Position numbers and translations under genes: made by a program | In this document: positions 25,118 to 35,439 of the stretch, one piece after another | Position numbering within the stretch: the first letter of the stretch is position 1 | Layout of the letters: each line of letters opens with the position of its first letter | Notes under the pieces: model-generated | Database searches by the model: none | What the model saw: only the letters and a program-made list of their open reading frames with translations | What the model was told of the DNA's origin: nothing | Source of the DNA: Amycolatopsis rifamycinica | GTDB taxonomy: Bacteria; Actinomycetota; Actinomycetes; Mycobacteriales; Pseudonocardiaceae | Assembly: GCF_000695625.1 (NCBI RefSeq) | Contig: NZ_JMQI01000083.1 | Span: 62,001-126,000, forward strand | Direction: 5' to 3' | DNA length: 64,000 nt

Positions 25118-25843
25118 TCAACGCACGACCTCGTAGAGGGTGTCCTCGACATCATGCAGTTGCCGCTCCACAGCCTCCGTGAGGTTGCGATCGTCTAGCA
25201 GGACCCCGAACTCGACGTTGCCGTGCTCCGCGCTCCACGAGAAGTTCGCGCTGGACACCAGCAGGAACCGGTGGTCGACAGCGACGAACTTGGCGTGGTT
25301 GCGCACCACCGCGCCGCTGAACTCGACTGTTCGCAGGATCACGGCGGGAGCGAGGTGGGCCGCCACCTCGGCGGCGGTCGGCGCGCCCCGGCCGGAGGCC
25401 GACGCGTCGAGGTATACCCGGACCGCGACGCCGGGACGCTGCGTCGCTCGGCGCAGTGCCGCCCACAGACCGGAGGTCCGCTGGAAGTTGTACGTCGAGC
25501 ACGTCACGGAATGACGGGCGGCTTCCACCAGATGCGGGGACGAAGCGGTGAGCGGCCCGACTCGGGCCAGGTGGCCTGGCATCGTCCACAGGGGCGTCGC
25601 CGCGGTCGGTGCCGACCGCGCGCCCTCGACAGCGCGCAGTACGGCGATTCGGGCAGGTGTGGACCCTTCCCGCAGCAACTCCCGAACACGTCCGCGCTGG
25701 CCCTGCGCGACGGCGCGCACAGCACTGGTCAGCGTGTCGCCCCGGGAGAGGCGGTCGGCGACCAGACCGGCCTCTGTACCCGTGAGCCGTTCTCCCAGCT
25801 CGCGGGCCGACGCCGGGTCAATCCACTCGGCCGAAGAACCCAA
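25118..25843 (-). CDS. drmC: DISARM protein DrmC, phospholipase D-like
   Basis: A protein of about 241 residues with one HKD motif, N-H-A-K-F-V-A-V-D, followed by SSANFS and E-H-G-N-V-E-F-G, as in PLD-type nucleases. DrmC is the accessory phospholipase-D-like component of DISARM. The start is uncertain: TTG 25843 lies five bases after GGGAG and inside drmB (26-bp overlap), while the longer open frame upstream merely mirrors drmB. It is last in the drmD-drmMI-drmA-drmB-drmC operon. Its exact contribution to defence is not established. Confidence 0.88.
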   Translation of the reverse strand: MGSSAEWIDPASARELGERLTGTEAGLVADRLSRGDTLTSAVRAVAQGQRGRVRELLREGSTPARIAVLRAVEGARSAPTAATPLWTMPGHLARVGPLTASSPHLVEAARHSVTCSTYNFQRTSGLWAALRRATQRPGVAVRVYLDASASGRGAPTAAEVAAHLAPAVILRTVEFSGAVVRNHAKFVAVDHRFLLVSSANFSWSAEHGNVEFGVLLDDRNLTEAVERQLHDVEDTLYEVVR

Positions 25844-27854
25844 GACCGCTCCCGGGGAGGTCGACGAGGAATCGCCGGTCCAGGAACCGGTTGGCTCGTT
25901 CGCACGACGTTTCCGACGCCATCGCGCAGCAGTGACAGGCGGCGCCGTGCAGGAAGTCCTCCGCGTCCTGTGGAGTGCGCATGGCGCAGATCGGGTCGGA
26001 GGAGCAGCGCTGAGCCCGGTAGAGCGCTCCTGACACCACACGTTCCAGGCGCTCCGGCTCACTGAGCTGCACGAGTCCGCCGAGGGTTCCGTCGCTGTCG
26101 GAGGCTGTCGTGCAGATCAGCAGCCCGGCCGCCGCCGGGCGGCTGTCCGTCTCCGGCCAGGCGTAGAGACGTTCGGACAGGCTCGCGGCCGAGTAGCCGC
26201 ATTTCATCGCCATCTCGCGGATCAGGACGTGGGCGAAGGTGTGCACGAGCCAGTAGCGCGGCGGTCGCAGGCGGGTGTCGGGGTCGACCACCTTCGCGGT
26301 CTCGGAGAAGCGGCGCTCGAAGTTGCGCCGGTGCGCCTCGCTGTGGGCGAGCCAGACCGGGTCGCGCTTGACCTTCGCCTCCCACTCGGCCACCGCGGAC
26401 TCGTCGAACTGGAGGAACACACCCTCCCCCCGGTCTTCGGTGGCGACCGTCCACGCGGGCCGCTCCGCCCTGGTGAGTGGGACGAGCCGTCGCGAGAGGT
26501 CGCCGACGCGGTCCATGTCGTCGATGCGGGTGAAGCCGACGAGGGCGTTGACCTTGCGCAGGCGCTCGACCGCCAGCACCCGCGTGATTTGCGGACGCAG
26601 CGACGGGTCACGCTCGCGCCGGGACAGTGTCAGGCCGCTCGTTTCATCCTCGTGCCGCAACCCGAGAGGATCCTTGAGCAGGTACTGCCATTCCGGGACG
26701 AGGAGGTCCACCGGGTCCCAGTCCTCGCGCCACCGGTCCAGCTCCTCGTCGGACTCGCCAGGCGCCAGCGCGGCGGCGACCGCTTGGGCGAGCTTGTCGT
26801 CGGGAATCGTCGCGAGGTCTGGCGGACTGCCCGCCTTGCCTTCGAGCACGTCGCGCAAGGTGTCCAGGTCGTCGGCGTACTTGGCGAGCCTGTCGCCGAG
26901 CACGGTGCGGATGCGGACGGCGAGGTCCCCCGTGGTCTCTTGCTGGGACTCCGGCATGACGATGATCGACTGCGTCGCCGGGAACCACAGGTTCGACGCG
27001 CCCACCAGCATCAGCCGCGTCTCGTTGCGGCAACCGTTCGGCTCGAACGCGTCCAGGTGCGGGTGACGACCTCGACAGCCGGGCAGCTTGGCGCGCCCCG
27101 CCTCGCCCTGGGCCTCGTTCATCGGTCGCCGCGCGCCGCACGACTCGCAGCCGATGACTGCGGACGCGCCCTTGCCCGCGGTGCGATCGACCATCTTCAG
27201 CGCGGGGAACTCCGCGTTCGGGCAGGGCGACCAGTGGTGGACCCACTCGTCGTAGGGGAACTCGTCGAGGTGGCCGTCTACGCAGGCGAGCAGGTACCGG
27301 GCCGGCACGGCCGTGCGCCGCACAGGCTTGCGGCTGCGGTTGCCCGCGCGTCCGGTGCACTTGGCGTGCTCGAAGCACGCGAGGTCAGCCCGGAACGGGT
27401 GGGTGTTGGTGTAGGCGAACTGCGACAGGCTGCCGAGCATGTCGCAACCCGTGCACCGCATCCACTGCGGGAAGACCCGCGCGGGTACGCCGAGGTCGTT
27501 GCCCTCGGTGGAAAAGCTGATCTTCTTGGCCTGGTTGGGGTGCGGGCGCAGCCGCACGTCCCTCGAGCGGAGCAGCTTCGCCACCACGTCGCGCAGGCGC
27601 GGTGCGCGGATCTCCGGGGGGTTGTCGCGCCGCCTCCAGATCCGGTCCCAGTCGTCCAAGCCGGTGGGCATGATCGTGAACTGCGGCAGGTCCATGATCG
27701 CGCCGGGGCCGTAGGTGTAGAGCAACGACGACGGGCGGCCGGAGCCGACCTTGGCGCGGTTGTACTTGGTCGCCTTCTCGGCCTCCTTCTCGGCGTCGCC
27801 CAACGGGTCGACGGCCGTCGCGGGGTCGTAGACGAACCTGGTGTCAGTGGTCAT
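25818..27854 (-). CDS. drmB: DISARM protein DrmB (DUF1998)
   Basis: A 678-residue cysteine-rich DUF1998 protein. Candidate zinc-binding groups include CTGCD (~134-138), C-E-S-C-G near 238, CSSDPICAM near 623 and CHCCAMASETSCE near 644-656. YWLVHTFAHVLIREMA near 539-554 is the DUF1998 core. DrmB pairs with the DrmA helicase to form the DISARM DNA-engaging core that blocks incoming phage DNA. The ATG overlaps the drmA stop by one base (TGATG). The high G+C content matches the surrounding genome. Confidence 0.93.
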   Translation of the reverse strand: MTTDTRFVYDPATAVDPLGDAEKEAEKATKYNRAKVGSGRPSSLLYTYGPGAIMDLPQFTIMPTGLDDWDRIWRRRDNPPEIRAPRLRDVVAKLLRSRDVRLRPHPNQAKKISFSTEGNDLGVPARVFPQWMRCTGCDMLGSLSQFAYTNTHPFRADLACFEHAKCTGRAGNRSRKPVRRTAVPARYLLACVDGHLDEFPYDEWVHHWSPCPNAEFPALKMVDRTAGKGASAVIGCESCGARRPMNEAQGEAGRAKLPGCRGRHPHLDAFEPNGCRNETRLMLVGASNLWFPATQSIIVMPESQQETTGDLAVRIRTVLGDRLAKYADDLDTLRDVLEGKAGSPPDLATIPDDKLAQAVAAALAPGESDEELDRWREDWDPVDLLVPEWQYLLKDPLGLRHEDETSGLTLSRRERDPSLRPQITRVLAVERLRKVNALVGFTRIDDMDRVGDLSRRLVPLTRAERPAWTVATEDRGEGVFLQFDESAVAEWEAKVKRDPVWLAHSEAHRRNFERRFSETAKVVDPDTRLRPPRYWLVHTFAHVLIREMAMKCGYSAASLSERLYAWPETDSRPAAAGLLICTTASDSDGTLGGLVQLSEPERLERVVSGALYRAQRCSSDPICAMRTPQDAEDFLHGAACHCCAMASETSCERANRFLDRRFLVDLPGSGLGFFGRVD

Positions 27855-30800
27855 CAGGGCTCCGAGGGCGGTTGCCAGCGCGGCGCTCCGGGCGGCGCGA
27901 TGTAGACGAGGTTCTCCTTCACGGGGCTCACCAGGAGGTTGATCTCCGGCTGCACCTCCCGCATCGAGTTGGCCACCACGAACGGCGGCGCGTCTCGCGA
28001 GCCGGTCCGGGACTTGGCGTTCTCCGCGCTCATCATCAACGCGTCGTGCCTGGTGTCGTCAGTGACCCGCTCGTAGACGAGGGCCTTGCGGTGGTCGGCC
28101 AGGAACCGGCGGCGCTTCTCCCAGTTGTCCAGCCGGTTGCGCAGCAGGTGGGACGTCCTCAGCGCGGTCTCCTCGTCCGCGGCCCGCAGCACCCGGTCCA
28201 CCAAGGCGTCGATGATCTCGGCGACGACGTCCCGGCGTCTGCCGACAGCACCGGCGTTGTGCTCGGGGGAGAGCCCTTGCGCCTCAGCCGCCTGGAGGAC
28301 GCGCACGGCGCTGACGAGGACACCGTCCAGGCCTCGGTCCAGGGAGGTCGCGGAGAACGGCGTGACCGACAAAGCCTCGACCTGGGCGTAGAACGTCTCG
28401 TGGTAGTGCCGGAACTGCTCGAAGTGGGCGAGGTCGCGCGGCCGGGCCCAGTTGCCCAGGGACACCACCAGACCGGGGCGAGCGGCGTCGCGCCCGACGC
28501 GGGACGACGCCTGGATGTACTCGGCGGTGTTCTTCGGCTGCCCTACCACCAGCATCAGCCCGAGCCTGGTCACGTCCACACCCACCTGCAGCATGGACGT
28601 CGCGAGCACCGCGTCGAACGGGCTGACCTCGCGGGTCGGCACGGGCTTCTTCGCTTCGCGCAGAGCCACGATCTCCCGCTTGCCCGCGGTGGAGTCGAAC
28701 ACGGTGGAGAAACCCACGGCCATCTGGTCCAAGGTGGCGGTGATGTCCGCGCTCGCCACCCGCGAGGTCAGCTCGGCGACGTGCAGCGCCCCGAAGTTGG
28801 TCCCGGACCGCCTCGGCAGCGCCGACCACGGACGGCCTTTCGACAGCGCCGTCTGGATGTCGTCTCCCATGTACCGCGCCATGCCGGCCAACTCGCGGGT
28901 CGCGCTGAAGTAGCCCACCAGCGACATGTACGGATCGGCGGCCTCGCCGGACCGGTCGATCAGCAACTGGCCCGCCGCCATCAGCACCTCGGCGACCCGG
29001 ATCTCGGCGGTGGTGAGACGCACACCCGCGGTGGAGAGCCCGATGTACCGCCGCCCCGGGAACTCGGCGGAGATCTCCTCCTCCTTGGAGAAGAACGTCC
29101 GCCCCGCGTCGAGCACCTGCGGCGGGAAGATCGTCACGTCGCGCCCGTAGAGTGCTTTGACCTGGTCGGCGGCGTTGCGCGCGGTGGCGGTCGAGGCGAC
29201 GAGCAGCGGGCGGACCGGTTGCCCTCCGGCCGTGCGCCACGTGCTCATGACGTCGATCGCGACCTCGAAGAGCCCGACCGTGGTGCCGAGCGCGCCGGTG
29301 ATCAGGTGCAGCTCGTCCTGGATGATCAGGTCCGGCGGGCGGAGACGGTTCGCGGGGCGCACGGCCGCTGCCGGCAGACCATCCTTGGCGGGGTGTTTGT
29401 TGCCGTCCTTGATCTCGCAGTACTTGTAGTCGGGGTGCACCACCCCGTGCCGCTCGCACCGCCGCGAGACGTACCCGAACAGCGACGCCGCCTCGCCTTC
29501 CCGCGCCAGCCGTGCGAACTTGTCGACGGTCGCGATCACGAAGGACGGGGTCAGGCGGTAGATCTCCTCGTCCACCGTCAGCACCGGCAGACCCTCGGGC
29601 GAGTCGCCGCCTTCGGCGAAGGGGCAGTCGGCGAGGTCGTCGCCGCAATACACGTGCACCCGTCGCGTCTCGGCCCTGGCCACGACGTCCTTGGACGAGA
29701 TCTTGGTTCCGCACCACGGGCAGCGCTGAATCTGCAACACCGTCAGCCGGTACCCGGCACCGGCGTTGTTGGCGCGGGTGAGCTGCTCCTCGGCTTCGTC
29801 GAACCGCTTCGGGCTGACGTCCGTCCCAACCCACAACCCGATCCGGAACGGCTCGGCGCCCCATGTGCCCACATCGGCGAGGCGGGCGACCTCCGCCGCG
29901 CAGACAAGGGCCGTAGCGCGCTGGAACTGCTGCGCGGTGAGCAGCCGCAGCGTGTAGCGCATCAGGACCGCCACGCCGGAGTTGCCGTCCAACGGCCCGT
30001 CCGGAGTGGACACCACGCCCTGCCGGCGGCGGATCGCGAACGTGTATGCGGCCAGCCCCAGGTACGCCTCGGTCTTGCCACCACCGGTCGGGAAGAACAG
30101 CAACTGCGCCTTCGGGTCACGGCCGGAGCGGCGCTCGGCGGCGGGGTCGCTGAGCATCGGCAACTGCATCAACACGAACGCGAGCTGGAATGTCCGCCAG
30201 GAGTGTGCCTTCGGGCCTTCCGCGAGCACAGCGGCCCGTGCCTGCTCGATCGTCTCCCTCGGGTTCTTAGCCCGCCGTTGCGCGACCTGCGACTGGATTC
30301 GCTGATCGGCCATGACCTGGTTCATGAACCGGAAGCAGCGCAGCGCCTCCTCGTCGGAGAGCAAGTGCTCCAGCCCGGCGGCGAGCTGTGCCTGTACCTG
30401 CCGCGCCTCCTCGACCAGTTCGATCCCGTCCTCGCGCAGGTGCTCCGGCAGTGCTTTCGCGCGGGTAAGTTCACCGTCGAGCCAAGTCGCATAGCCGCTG
30501 ACGATGGGCCTCAGCCCGGCGCGCAACTCGTCCTCGGTCGCGGTGCTCAACGCGCGCATGTCCAGCAGGGCCGACTCGATCTCCTCGGCGGTGGTCTGCG
30601 GCGTCTCGGCGGTCGGTAGCCAGGTCGTCCACACAGCGCTCGCCCGCCTGCTCTCAACGGACGATGCCCAGTCCACGGAGCAGGTGCGGCCGATCGCGAA
30701 CTCCAACCGGTCGCGGTACTGGAGGTTGAGCCTTCGAAGTTCGTCGTCGCTTTCCTCGCGGGTGTCGGTGAGCCGGTCCGTCACCGGCAGGAACACCTCC

Positions 30801-31525
30801 GCACCACCCGCGTCGACACGCACCTTCGTCTGGTACAGCCAGGCGTTGACCGGGATCTTGCGCGGCGCCACCCGGTCGTTGCACAGCGCCACCTCGATGA
30901 GCCGCTTGCCGTCCGTGACGTCGTCGTACCGGTCGATGCGCAGCACCACGGTGTCGCGGAGGTGGATCGTCGTCGTCCGGGTGGGGTCGAGGTCCGCGAC
31001 GACGACCTTCTTGACGAACTCGATCGGCGTGCGCTTGTACCGCCGGGCCTTGATCTCCTTGTCCTTCACCGGTTCGTACTGGCCCCACGAGGCGGTGACG
31101 GTGAACTCGGCGAGGTCGACGGGAATCTGGCAGCGCAGACCCATCGACGCCGGGATCATCAGACCGCGCTGCTGCGGGTGGTCCTCGACCTCGTCCTCGT
31201 CGGCGCCCGCGCCGCTCTCGTCCACGGCGGTCACCGGCACGCCCTGCACTTGCTCGGCGTCGAAGGCGTCGCCGACATCGGTGGCGGCTTCGTCCTCGTC
31301 GGCGTCCGCAGGGTCGTCACGGCCCGCCTTGAGCTTGAACGGCGCGATCCGGCCGACCAGGTACACCACGTCCGGCGGGCCGTCGAGCACCTCCTCCGGG
31401 CCGTTGGCAGGCCCGAGGAGTTCCCGTTTGAGGATGTCGACCAGGTTCTCCCGAACTATCAGCGACGTCCCATCCGGCTCTTGCGCCAACCGGTATTGCT
31501 GTTCTCGCTCGTGCGGCCCGGTCAC
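27854..31525 (-). CDS. drmA: DISARM helicase DrmA
   Basis: A 1223-residue superfamily 2 helicase. Walker A FPTGGGKTEAYLG is near residues 478-490, a DEAD-like box I-Q-D-E-L-H-L near 732, S-T-A-T near 770, and motif VI QASSRVGRD near 1006. A zinc ribbon (CPWCG.. and C-G..C-P) lies between the motor halves near 605-640. An acidic N-terminal stretch (~70-125) precedes the helicase. With DrmB it forms the conserved DISARM core. It starts at GTG 31525 inside the drmMI stop (GTGA). Confidence 0.93.
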   Translation of the reverse strand: MTGPHEREQQYRLAQEPDGTSLIVRENLVDILKRELLGPANGPEEVLDGPPDVVYLVGRIAPFKLKAGRDDPADADEDEAATDVGDAFDAEQVQGVPVTAVDESGAGADEDEVEDHPQQRGLMIPASMGLRCQIPVDLAEFTVTASWGQYEPVKDKEIKARRYKRTPIEFVKKVVVADLDPTRTTTIHLRDTVVLRIDRYDDVTDGKRLIEVALCNDRVAPRKIPVNAWLYQTKVRVDAGGAEVFLPVTDRLTDTREESDDELRRLNLQYRDRLEFAIGRTCSVDWASSVESRRASAVWTTWLPTAETPQTTAEEIESALLDMRALSTATEDELRAGLRPIVSGYATWLDGELTRAKALPEHLREDGIELVEEARQVQAQLAAGLEHLLSDEEALRCFRFMNQVMADQRIQSQVAQRRAKNPRETIEQARAAVLAEGPKAHSWRTFQLAFVLMQLPMLSDPAAERRSGRDPKAQLLFFPTGGGKTEAYLGLAAYTFAIRRRQGVVSTPDGPLDGNSGVAVLMRYTLRLLTAQQFQRATALVCAAEVARLADVGTWGAEPFRIGLWVGTDVSPKRFDEAEEQLTRANNAGAGYRLTVLQIQRCPWCGTKISSKDVVARAETRRVHVYCGDDLADCPFAEGGDSPEGLPVLTVDEEIYRLTPSFVIATVDKFARLAREGEAASLFGYVSRRCERHGVVHPDYKYCEIKDGNKHPAKDGLPAAAVRPANRLRPPDLIIQDELHLITGALGTTVGLFEVAIDVMSTWRTAGGQPVRPLLVASTATARNAADQVKALYGRDVTIFPPQVLDAGRTFFSKEEEISAEFPGRRYIGLSTAGVRLTTAEIRVAEVLMAAGQLLIDRSGEAADPYMSLVGYFSATRELAGMARYMGDDIQTALSKGRPWSALPRRSGTNFGALHVAELTSRVASADITATLDQMAVGFSTVFDSTAGKREIVALREAKKPVPTREVSPFDAVLATSMLQVGVDVTRLGLMLVVGQPKNTAEYIQASSRVGRDAARPGLVVSLGNWARPRDLAHFEQFRHYHETFYAQVEALSVTPFSATSLDRGLDGVLVSAVRVLQAAEAQGLSPEHNAGAVGRRRDVVAEIIDALVDRVLRAADEETALRTSHLLRNRLDNWEKRRRFLADHRKALVYERVTDDTRHDALMMSAENAKSRTGSRDAPPFVVANSMREVQPEINLLVSPVKENLVYIAPPGAPRWQPPSEP

Positions 31526-34500
31526 TCGTCGTCCTTTACGTCCTCGGCGGAGGATGAGGCTTCGCCCTGAGCGGCGCGATGGTAATTCTCTTCAAGCAAT
31601 CGGTACAGGATTTCATCACGCGACGCCGAGTCCACGGTGAAACGCATCAAGTTGTTACGGACATGGAAGTCATAGACAGGTTTGACGTCGGACCATCCGA
31701 ACATCGAAAGCGTCTCGGAGTCCAATTCGATAAACAACTCACGCAGCGTCGAGATCGCCGAGTCGTGGTTCCCCTTATCATTGAATGAATTCATCACCGG
31801 CCTAAGCCCACCCATGGTTTGGCAATTTTTTTCTAGCGCCGCTTCAAACTCCTTTACTGCTTCGATATTCGAGCCGGCCAGAATCCATGGAAAGGTGTCC
31901 GTAAGTCGGCGAGGCGCATAGCTCGGGTCGTCCCGCGTTGTCGCACCGTAGCTAAGAGTCCAATGATAATGAAGGCTAGATGCAATCTGTGCGTACACCG
32001 ACCAGTCGGAAGTCGGAAACACTACTACGCCCATGTCGACCCGCGAACTGGCCGGTATTCGCCGAGGCATCAACAAGTTGCTAGTGCGCGGAATTGCAAT
32101 GGCGCTATCCGTTTCGCGTAACTCTCTATAGAGCGCATCTGCGGAACGCTCAAAGTCCCACCATCTATCACGCTTTCCCTTGGTTGTGGGTTTCTCGCGC
32201 CACAGTCGCTGAGTGCGCTCCAGGTGTTGCCATAGCGGTCCTGTCCGGCGAGCCTCATCTTCTGGCAAGCCGTGGAGGTCAATCAGGAACTCTTCGGGCG
32301 ATTTCGGGTCGCCCATTGAGAGATCGACTGCACGGATATAGGGAATCAGCGATGACTGCAAATCCGGATATCTGGTGAGCCATTCACGTGCACGATCCGC
32401 TGGCACTCTAAACCCGTCACCATTCGGGTAAGTGCCCACGTAGGATCGAACAGGTCGCCCTACGGGTCGGACGGGATCACCTACCAACGGCTTGCGTCCA
32501 TATGTGGCAGCGGACTTCGTTAGCCAAATTTTGATTACCGAAACGGAAGCGCCACTAGACCCCCAGTCGAAGGTGTTTGAGACTTCTGTCAAGGTCGCGC
32601 CGGATGCTAGGGCTTGATCGAGTCCGACCTCTTTTGTATGAGATTGAATGATCGATTTAGTTACAACAATTCCAATTCCACCATCGCCAGAAAGAAGCTC
32701 GAATTGTCGCAGAAGGAAGTACGCTGCCAGGTCGGCGTCGCCCGCAACCCCTTTCGCTAGAACGTTCCGAAGATAATCGCGATAGTTCTTTCCGTAGGCC
32801 GTTGTGATCTTTTTGCTGTGAAGAAATGCTGGGTTGCCCACCACTGCATCGAAGCCGCCGCGTGCCATCACATCCGGAACCATGACTGGCCAGTGCAACG
32901 GCTTCCAGCGGTCGTAGTCAGTGTGTTCGGTCGGTGTAAGACCAGCCTCCAGGACGCTATCGAGCATGGCACGGTCACCATCTGGTGCGTAGGCGTCACT
33001 GAGAGCTTGGCGCAGGTTCTCGTACTCGACGTTTAGTTTCTTGCCCGGTTTGCCGCCGTGCCGCAGTCCGGCCGCGATCACGGCGTCACCAATCTCGTTC
33101 AGGCGGGCGACCAGTTCCCGGTACTCGCCCCACTGGCGGCGCTTAGTGGTCACGGACCGCTGCGGGTCGACGTTGTCGACCTCGCTGGCCAGCTTCTCCC
33201 GCAAGCGCACCGCCCGGCTCAGGACACCGTCCACGGCGGGCTGGAACAACGGCATCTGGCGCACGGAGTCGGGGTCGATGTGCTGGAACTTCAACTGCTG
33301 CACGTCGGTGATCCCCAGCAGCGAATTTCCATGCAGGATCTTGTCGTCCACGAACGAGAACGGCAGCCTGGCGTCCAGCGACACCAGCCACAGCGAGAGC
33401 TTGCACATCTCCACGGCCATGCCGTTGATGTCCGCCCCGTACAGACAGTTGGCCACCACGGTTCGAATGGCGTGGGTCTGCTGGTCGTGCGGGGTGCCGA
33501 TGGCGACGCCCTCACGCCGCCACGCCTCCACCAGCCGCGCCGCGAGGTATCGCGCTGCCGCCACGAGGAACGCGCCTGAGCCGCACGCGATGTCGGCGAT
33601 CTTCAGGTCGAGGATGCGGTCCGACGACACCGGCACCCAGGCGTCCCGATCCGCCATCTGGTGCGGCCCCGGGTCGTAGACCAACGGCTCCAGCGCGTGC
33701 AGCACCACCTCCTCGGCCAACGACTTGGGCGTGTAGTGCGCTCCCGCGGAAGCGCGCGACGGTGTCTCCACCACCAGCACACCACCCGGCAGGACTACCA
33801 GCGGTCGGTTGCGCAGGTCCCGGCGGATGATCCCGACGAACGGCCGCAGCCGGCCGCGCAATTTCTCGTCCGTCGTGACCGCGCGCAGTGCCCGCTCCGC
33901 GTCCTCGACCTGCGAGCTCTCCCGAATCGCCTTGACCAGCGCGGCCTTGGACGGCGGGGTGGCGGCGGGCTGGTTCTCCTTCGCCCAAGCGAGCAGGGCT
34001 TCGGCAAGTGCCGTGTCGGTGTGTTTTGTCTCGGCCAGGGATTCCAGCACGGCCAACGGGATCTCGGGTTCCTCCCCCTCCTTCCCGATGAGGCCGACCA
34101 TCACCTCGTCGACCTCGGCGCAGGAGTAGCCCAGCAGGCCTTCGTAGATGTAGCCGATCTGCTCCACGTCGATATCGCGGAACGAGATGCGCCGGGCGGG
34201 TTGCCCCTTGATCTTGGCGACCTGCACGGCCCGCAGCACTTCCAACATCACCCGGTCGGACACGGTGATCGCAAGCCCACCGGACCGGCCCCGCGCGGTT
34301 AGGAACGGGAAGCGGCCCGGGTCGAACAGCGAGCCGCCGTAGGACGGCAGACGGACATCCTCGAAGGAAGCACCCTGGTACAGCGCCAGGGAGGTGGCGA
34401 GCAGGCGGTGCCAGGTCAGGTAGGTGTTGTCGAGGGCCTCGGCACTCTCCTCGCGGACGCGGGTGTCGAGCGCGTCCAACTCCTCGCTGATCCCATAGCC

Positions 34501-35439
34501 GAGGGAGAACAGTTCGCCTTGGGGCAACAAGCCGCGTTCCTCGGCGAACAGCAGGAACACCACCCGCATCATCACAGTCACCGCCGCCTCGTACACCTGG
34601 CCCCGATCCTCGGGCAGCGGGTCGTCCTCGGCGCTCAACGCCGCCTCGGACAGGGCCTGCACGAGCAGCTCGACCGCGCGGCGCACCTGGGTGCCCAGGG
34701 CCTCGGTGATCTCCTCGGCGGCGGCGACCGACTCGCCGAACAGCTCGGTCAGCCGGTCCTCGGGCTTGCCGCCGACCAGTCTGCGGCGCTGGAGCAGCGC
34801 GATCACCGCGTCGCGCGTCTGGGCTTCCTCGATCCACGTCTGCGCGTCCACGATGCCCGAGGCGGCCATCGTCTCCCTGCGGGCACTGACGATCGCCCAC
34901 CAGCGGCCGTCGGTGACCACACCGATGGGCACACCGGAGGAACGCAGCAGCTCTTCCATGCGATCGACCGGAGACGCGGCCCACCCGTCGTCCAGCGGAT
35001 CGCGCAGCGACTCGACCGGGTCGACCACGAGCACCAGCGCGCCGACAGCCTCCTCGCGGACCAGCTCGCCGCCGGCGCGCACGGTCACGCTGTGGTCGGG
35101 GGAGCGCACCTCAGCGGTCGAGTCCGCCCGGTAGGACTCGCCCCAGCCGAACACGTCACGAAGGACGGTCTCCACCCAGACGTCGCGCTCTTTCCGGTAC
35201 AGCTCCAACGTGGCCTGGTCGTCCCGCCGGACGTCCCAGTCCTCCCACGCCTTCTCGAACGCCGGCTTGGCGTCCTTCAAGGCCGCTACCGCACCCGCGT
35301 CCGGTCGTGGCATCCCCTGCGGCCAGACCCGTTTCAACGCGGGCAGCGCCAGGAAGGGTCCGTCGGTGTCGACCAGCTCCAACCACCGGCGGTGCAGGTC
35401 GGCTCCGTTGGGCGGCGACTTGCGAGCGGGGCGCGTCAT
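31522..35439 (-). CDS. drmMI: DISARM adenine methyltransferase DrmMI, mosaic
   Basis: A 1305-residue N6-adenine methyltransferase of the Eco57I/PglX type. SAM motif I ADIACGSGAFLVAA is near residues 613-626, and motif IV reads G-N-P-A-F near 867-871 in place of the usual N-P-P-F/Y. The ~600-residue N-terminal part is restriction-endonuclease-like and helical. The C-terminal ~400 residues should contain the target-recognition domain. DrmMI marks host DNA so DISARM spares it. From about 33050 down to 31570 the gene drops to about half G+C with codons such as ATT, GTA, AAA and CAA. The overlap with drmD is ATGA. Confidence 0.92.
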   Translation of the reverse strand: MTRPARKSPPNGADLHRRWLELVDTDGPFLALPALKRVWPQGMPRPDAGAVAALKDAKPAFEKAWEDWDVRRDDQATLELYRKERDVWVETVLRDVFGWGESYRADSTAEVRSPDHSVTVRAGGELVREEAVGALVLVVDPVESLRDPLDDGWAASPVDRMEELLRSSGVPIGVVTDGRWWAIVSARRETMAASGIVDAQTWIEEAQTRDAVIALLQRRRLVGGKPEDRLTELFGESVAAAEEITEALGTQVRRAVELLVQALSEAALSAEDDPLPEDRGQVYEAAVTVMMRVVFLLFAEERGLLPQGELFSLGYGISEELDALDTRVREESAEALDNTYLTWHRLLATSLALYQGASFEDVRLPSYGGSLFDPGRFPFLTARGRSGGLAITVSDRVMLEVLRAVQVAKIKGQPARRISFRDIDVEQIGYIYEGLLGYSCAEVDEVMVGLIGKEGEEPEIPLAVLESLAETKHTDTALAEALLAWAKENQPAATPPSKAALVKAIRESSQVEDAERALRAVTTDEKLRGRLRPFVGIIRRDLRNRPLVVLPGGVLVVETPSRASAGAHYTPKSLAEEVVLHALEPLVYDPGPHQMADRDAWVPVSSDRILDLKIADIACGSGAFLVAAARYLAARLVEAWRREGVAIGTPHDQQTHAIRTVVANCLYGADINGMAVEMCKLSLWLVSLDARLPFSFVDDKILHGNSLLGITDVQQLKFQHIDPDSVRQMPLFQPAVDGVLSRAVRLREKLASEVDNVDPQRSVTTKRRQWGEYRELVARLNEIGDAVIAAGLRHGGKPGKKLNVEYENLRQALSDAYAPDGDRAMLDSVLEAGLTPTEHTDYDRWKPLHWPVMVPDVMARGGFDAVVGNPAFLHSKKITTAYGKNYRDYLRNVLAKGVAGDADLAAYFLLRQFELLSGDGGIGIVVTKSIIQSHTKEVGLDQALASGATLTEVSNTFDWGSSGASVSVIKIWLTKSAATYGRKPLVGDPVRPVGRPVRSYVGTYPNGDGFRVPADRAREWLTRYPDLQSSLIPYIRAVDLSMGDPKSPEEFLIDLHGLPEDEARRTGPLWQHLERTQRLWREKPTTKGKRDRWWDFERSADALYRELRETDSAIAIPRTSNLLMPRRIPASSRVDMGVVVFPTSDWSVYAQIASSLHYHWTLSYGATTRDDPSYAPRRLTDTFPWILAGSNIEAVKEFEAALEKNCQTMGGLRPVMNSFNDKGNHDSAISTLRELFIELDSETLSMFGWSDVKPVYDFHVRNNLMRFTVDSASRDEILYRLLEENYHRAAQGEASSSAEDVKDDE

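Noticed and set aside
25844..26062. Longer N-terminus for DrmC
   Set aside because: This part is Arg/Ser/Thr nonsense opposite the drmB coding frame. The TTG with a good ribosome site at 25843 fits the usual DrmC length.
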